DNA of 7,352 nucleotides from assembly GCA_003818595.1 (NCBI GenBank), contig RPQV01000162.1, positions 1-7,352 of the forward strand, given 5' to 3'. Below, piece by piece: positions 5,786 to 7,352 of the stretch. The stretch's first letter is position 1. The number at the start of each line of letters is the position of its first letter. The notes under the pieces are model-generated. The model did no database searches and was not told the DNA's origin. It was given only the letters and a program-made list of their open reading frames with translations. The position numbers were made by a program, and so were the translations under genes. The DNA is from Calditrichota bacterium. GTDB lineage: Bacteria; Zhuqueibacterota; Zhuqueibacteria; Residuimicrobiales; Krinioviventaceae.

Positions 5786-6757
5786 TTACGCGTGCTCGGC
5801 GCTGCCCAGCACATGGGTGTTTTTGTGTTTGTACATTTCGACGAGGGCATCGCGAGCCGGGCCGAGATATTTGCGCGGATCGAATTCGCCGGGCTTGGTT
5901 GCAAAGACCTCTCTGATTTTGGCCGTCATGGCGAGACGACCGTCGCTGTCGATGTTGACTTTGCACACCGATGAGGCGGCCGCGCGGCGCAGTTGTTCCT
6001 CGGGAATACCAGCCGTATTTTCCATCTTGCCGCCGAATTTATTGATCATATCCACATATTCCGGCATGACGGAACTGGCGCCGTGGAGCACAATCGGAAA
6101 TCCGGGGATGCGGCGTTCGACCTCTTCGAGAATGTCAAAACGCAGCGGCGGAACCGATTCACCGGGTTTCAATTTGAATTTATAAGCGCCATGAGAGGTG
6201 CCGATGGAGATGGCCAGACTGTCGACGCCGGTTTTGGAGACGAACTCTTCGACATCATCCGGATTGGTGTAATGGCTGGCTTCATGGCTGACTTCATCTT
6301 CAATACCGGCCAGCACACCCAGTTCACCTTCAACCGATACATCATATTGGTGGGCGTAATCCACCACTTTTTTCGTCAGCTGGATGTTGTCCTGGAAAGA
6401 ATGCGCCGAGCCGTCGATCATCACCGAGGAGAAACCGGATTCGATGCATGAAACGCACAATTCAAACGTATCGCCGTGATCCAAATGCAGCGCCACCGGC
6501 AGCTTGATGCCGGCGTTTTTGATCATTTCCATGGCGCCCATGGCCATATAGCGCAGCAGAATTTGATTCGCGTATTTGCGCGCGCCGGATGATACCTGCA
6601 GAATGACCGGGGATTTGGTTTCAATACAGGCGGTAATGATCGCCTGAAGCTGTTCCATATTATTAAAATTGTAAGCTGGAATGGCATATTTCCCTGCCAT
6701 GGCTTTACTGAACATCTCTCTGGTATTGACCAGGCCAAGATCTTTGTAATGATACAT
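5786..6757 (-). CDS. fba: Class II fructose-1,6-bisphosphate aldolase
   Basis: This 323-residue cytoplasmic Zn enzyme cleaves fructose-1,6-bisphosphate to glyceraldehyde-3-phosphate and dihydroxyacetone phosphate, and runs in reverse in gluconeogenesis. Seen: AIPAYNFNNMEQLQAI (25-40), HLDHGD at 91-96 (catalytic Asp D93, Zn ligand H94), FSSVMIDGSAHSFQDNI (109-125), SVEGELG (141-147), SIGTSHG (184-190, Zn ligand H189), IVLHGASSV (222-230, Zn ligand H225), KVNIDSDGR (266-274, phosphate/C1 side), and FDPRKYLGPARDA (292-304). Length and motifs are close to the Giardia class II enzyme (323 residues) and to the TIGR01859-type bacterial aldolases. All key residues are present. The start at 6757 (MYHYKDLGLVNTREMF) is chosen because GAAAGGAA lies just upstream; a longer in-frame start at 6967 would add 70 residues of AT-rich leader and repeat DNA and is rejected. 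It is transcribed convergently to the M23 gene and appears monocistronic. Confidence 0.96.
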   Translation of the reverse strand: MYHYKDLGLVNTREMFSKAMAGKYAIPAYNFNNMEQLQAIITACIETKSPVILQVSSGARKYANQILLRYMAMGAMEMIKNAGIKLPVALHLDHGDTFELCVSCIESGFSSVMIDGSAHSFQDNIQLTKKVVDYAHQYDVSVEGELGVLAGIEDEVSHEASHYTNPDDVEEFVSKTGVDSLAISIGTSHGAYKFKLKPGESVPPLRFDILEEVERRIPGFPIVLHGASSVMPEYVDMINKFGGKMENTAGIPEEQLRRAAASSVCKVNIDSDGRLAMTAKIREVFATKPGEFDPRKYLGPARDALVEMYKHKNTHVLGSAEHA

Positions 6758-6762
6758 ATAAG

Positions 6763-6770
6763 TTCCTTTC
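6763..6770 (-). promoter_or_regulatory. fba: Shine-Dalgarno deciding the aldolase start
   Basis: On the minus strand GAAAGGAA ends five bases before the ATG at 6757 (AGGA core to ATG is six bases). It sets the start at 6757 rather than at the upstream in-frame ATG at 6967. Confidence 0.8.
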
Positions 6771-6860
6771 AAATGATTATACGGCTTTGTCAAAATTAAC
6801 CATTGAAAGATAAGCAATTTTTCAGAAAAAATATAGTTTTTTATCCTGTCGAGAAGATAG

Positions 6861-6889
6861 ATTGTGATAGGCTGTGGGGAGGGAGTCAA
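6861..6889 (-). promoter_or_regulatory. Candidate sigma70-type promoter for the aldolase gene
   Basis: On the minus strand TTGACT (6889-6884) and CACAAT (6866-6861) are separated by 17 bases, with an A/T-rich stretch just upstream (6890-6900). This predicts transcription starting near 6854 and a leader of about 97 bases. The -10 matches only four of six consensus positions, and the sigma preference of this organism is unknown. Confidence 0.3.
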
Positions 6890-6960
6890 TTTATTTTTTC
6901 CGGCTGTGATTTTTATTTCACAAAATGCGATGATGTAAGGCGCATGCAAAGCTGAAGACG

Positions 6961-6985
6961 CACGCAAAGGCGCAAAGACGCAAAG
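6961..6985 (+). repeat. Period-8 tandem CGCAAAG repeat (copy C, left block)
   Basis: Three consecutive 8-base units ACGCAAAG (6962-6969), GCGCAAAG (6970-6977) and ACGCAAAG (6978-6985). It matches the left block of the copies at 5522 and 5707. The right block of this copy lies at 7067-7090. Confidence 0.8.
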
Positions 6986-7066
6986 GTGCGCTGAGGGATT
7001 GTTGGGATTTTTATTGCGGTTTGGTATGAGGGAAATGAAAAGGCTGACTTCGCGAAGGGTAAAAGG

Positions 7067-7090
7067 CGGCCTCGCACGGAGACACGGAGG
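7067..7090 (+). repeat. CTCGCACGGAGA repeat (copy C, right block)
   Basis: CGGCCTCGCACGGAGA (7067-7082) is identical over 16 bases to 5565-5580. It continues with a second 8-base unit, CACGGAGG (7083-7090), directly after CACGGAGA (7075-7082). Confidence 0.8.
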
Positions 7091-7132
7091 ATAAAATAAA
7101 AGTATTCGGATGTTGGATTCACTGCCGGATCA

Positions 7133-7167
7133 AATCTGCGAAATCCTATAATCAGCGTAATCTGCGG
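7133..7167 (+). repeat. AATCTGCG-type short repeat
   Basis: AATCTGCGAAATC (7133-7145) is followed by a second block whose AATCAGCG and TAATCTGCGG (to 7167) repeat the same core. It is a separate short-repeat type inside the mosaic. Confidence 0.5.
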
Positions 7168-7218
7168 TTCAGACGATGAGGAAAGTTAGAATCACAGATT
7201 AAACGAATATGTGGATGA

Positions 7219-7243
7219 ACGCAGAGGCGCAGAGGACGCAGAG
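7219..7243 (+). repeat. Period-8 CGCAGAG repeat
   Basis: ACGCAGAG (7219-7226), GCGCAGAG (7227-7234), then G plus ACGCAGAG (7235-7243). It has the same architecture as the CGCAAAG block at 6962-6985, with A changed to G in each unit and one inserted base before the last unit. Confidence 0.75.
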
Positions 7244-7352
7244 GGAATTAGGGAATGATTATCCCAAATCATGCAGCCAAAAATTAATCCGATTTCTTTA
7301 AAGGCCGGCGGAAACAATCGCAGGCGGATGAATCTTTTCACCTTTCGAATCA

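Larger units (their letters stand above)
6758..7352. other. Aldolase upstream region and repeat mosaic, no confirmed gene
   Basis: From 6758 to about 6950 the DNA is AT-rich and probably carries the aldolase promoter and leader. From 6961 to about 7243 it is a patchwork of short repeats found in pieces: CGCAAAG units, CACGGAG units, ATCTGCG units and CGCAGAG units. The final 100 bases (7250-7352) hold no confirmed gene. A plus-strand ATG at 7271 opens a frame to the right edge, but it has no ribosome binding site and too few codons to judge. Confidence 0.6.

Noticed and set aside
6776..6781. Perfect TATAAT on the minus strand as the aldolase -10 box
   Set aside because: It lies only 18 bases before the ATG, so transcription would start inside the Shine-Dalgarno. 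The nearby TTGACA is only 6 bases away, far too close to be its -35.
5786..6967. 393-residue version of the aldolase
   Set aside because: The extra 70 N-terminal residues come from AT-rich leader and repeat DNA. The family begins near MYHYKDLGLVNTREMF, and a good Shine-Dalgarno supports the start at 6757.
6961..7243. CRISPR array
   Set aside because: The repeat units are only 8 bases, nearly contiguous and of several types; there are no spacers of constant length and no cas genes.
7191..7350. Minus-strand gene tail entering from the right edge
   Set aside because: Open frames exist, but one runs through the CGCAGAG repeat and the other ends after 17 codons at 7298; neither has recognisable content.
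7271..7352. Start of a plus-strand gene at the right edge (MQPKINPISLKAGG..., or the internal MNLFTFRI at 7328)
   Set aside because: The visible frame is at most 27 codons, there is no properly spaced ribosome binding site for either ATG, and no recognisable domain. A gene beginning here cannot be excluded without downstream sequence.

Overview
The window carries five recognisable protein-coding loci, the 3' tip of a sixth, and three repeat-rich intergenic stretches. Gene content and style suggest a free-living, mid-GC, Gram-negative-type bacterium, perhaps from the Calditrichota/KSB1/Zixibacteria side of the FCB group. The pointers are a long secreted M23 peptidase with an Ig-like tail, a Giardia-like class II aldolase, a TtcA-like protein without the usual Lys in its PP-loop, and spacers full of period-8 'CGCAAAG' and 'CACGGAGA' repeats. 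This placement is inference from style, not proof.

Layout. (1) 1-796 +: the last residues of an unidentified protein overlap, by ATGA, a TtcA-family PP-loop ATPase with three candidate Fe-S cysteines (tRNA thiolation). (2) 797-1170: no gene, but a cluster of four tight hairpins, two of them diverged copies of one palindrome. (3) 1171-5457 +: a tightly packed gene run. It holds a glucuronyl C5-epimerase-type protein, a GT4-like glycosyltransferase overlapping it by ATGA, and 10 bp later a secreted LytM/M23 metallopeptidase. The glycosyltransferase frame is interrupted by an in-frame TAG at 3081-3083, exactly where the family normally has Lys in a 'FEYxxxGKPIL' segment; the frame then stays open to a second TAG at 3306-3308. 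(4) 5458-5785: a convergent spacer with nested inverted repeats and a hairpin terminator. (5) 5786-6757 -: class II fructose-1,6-bisphosphate aldolase with a clear Shine-Dalgarno sequence. (6) 6758-7352: the aldolase upstream region followed by a mosaic of short dispersed repeats.

How they may work together. The epimerase and glycosyltransferase plausibly make or tailor a uronic-acid-containing surface glycan, and the peptidase acts in the envelope. The amber codon is the most notable single observation: it means recent decay, a sequence error, or translation through or around a stop. The TtcA-like gene and the aldolase look like ordinary housekeeping genes flanking this run. No CRISPR array, tRNA, rRNA, transposase or integrase was seen.
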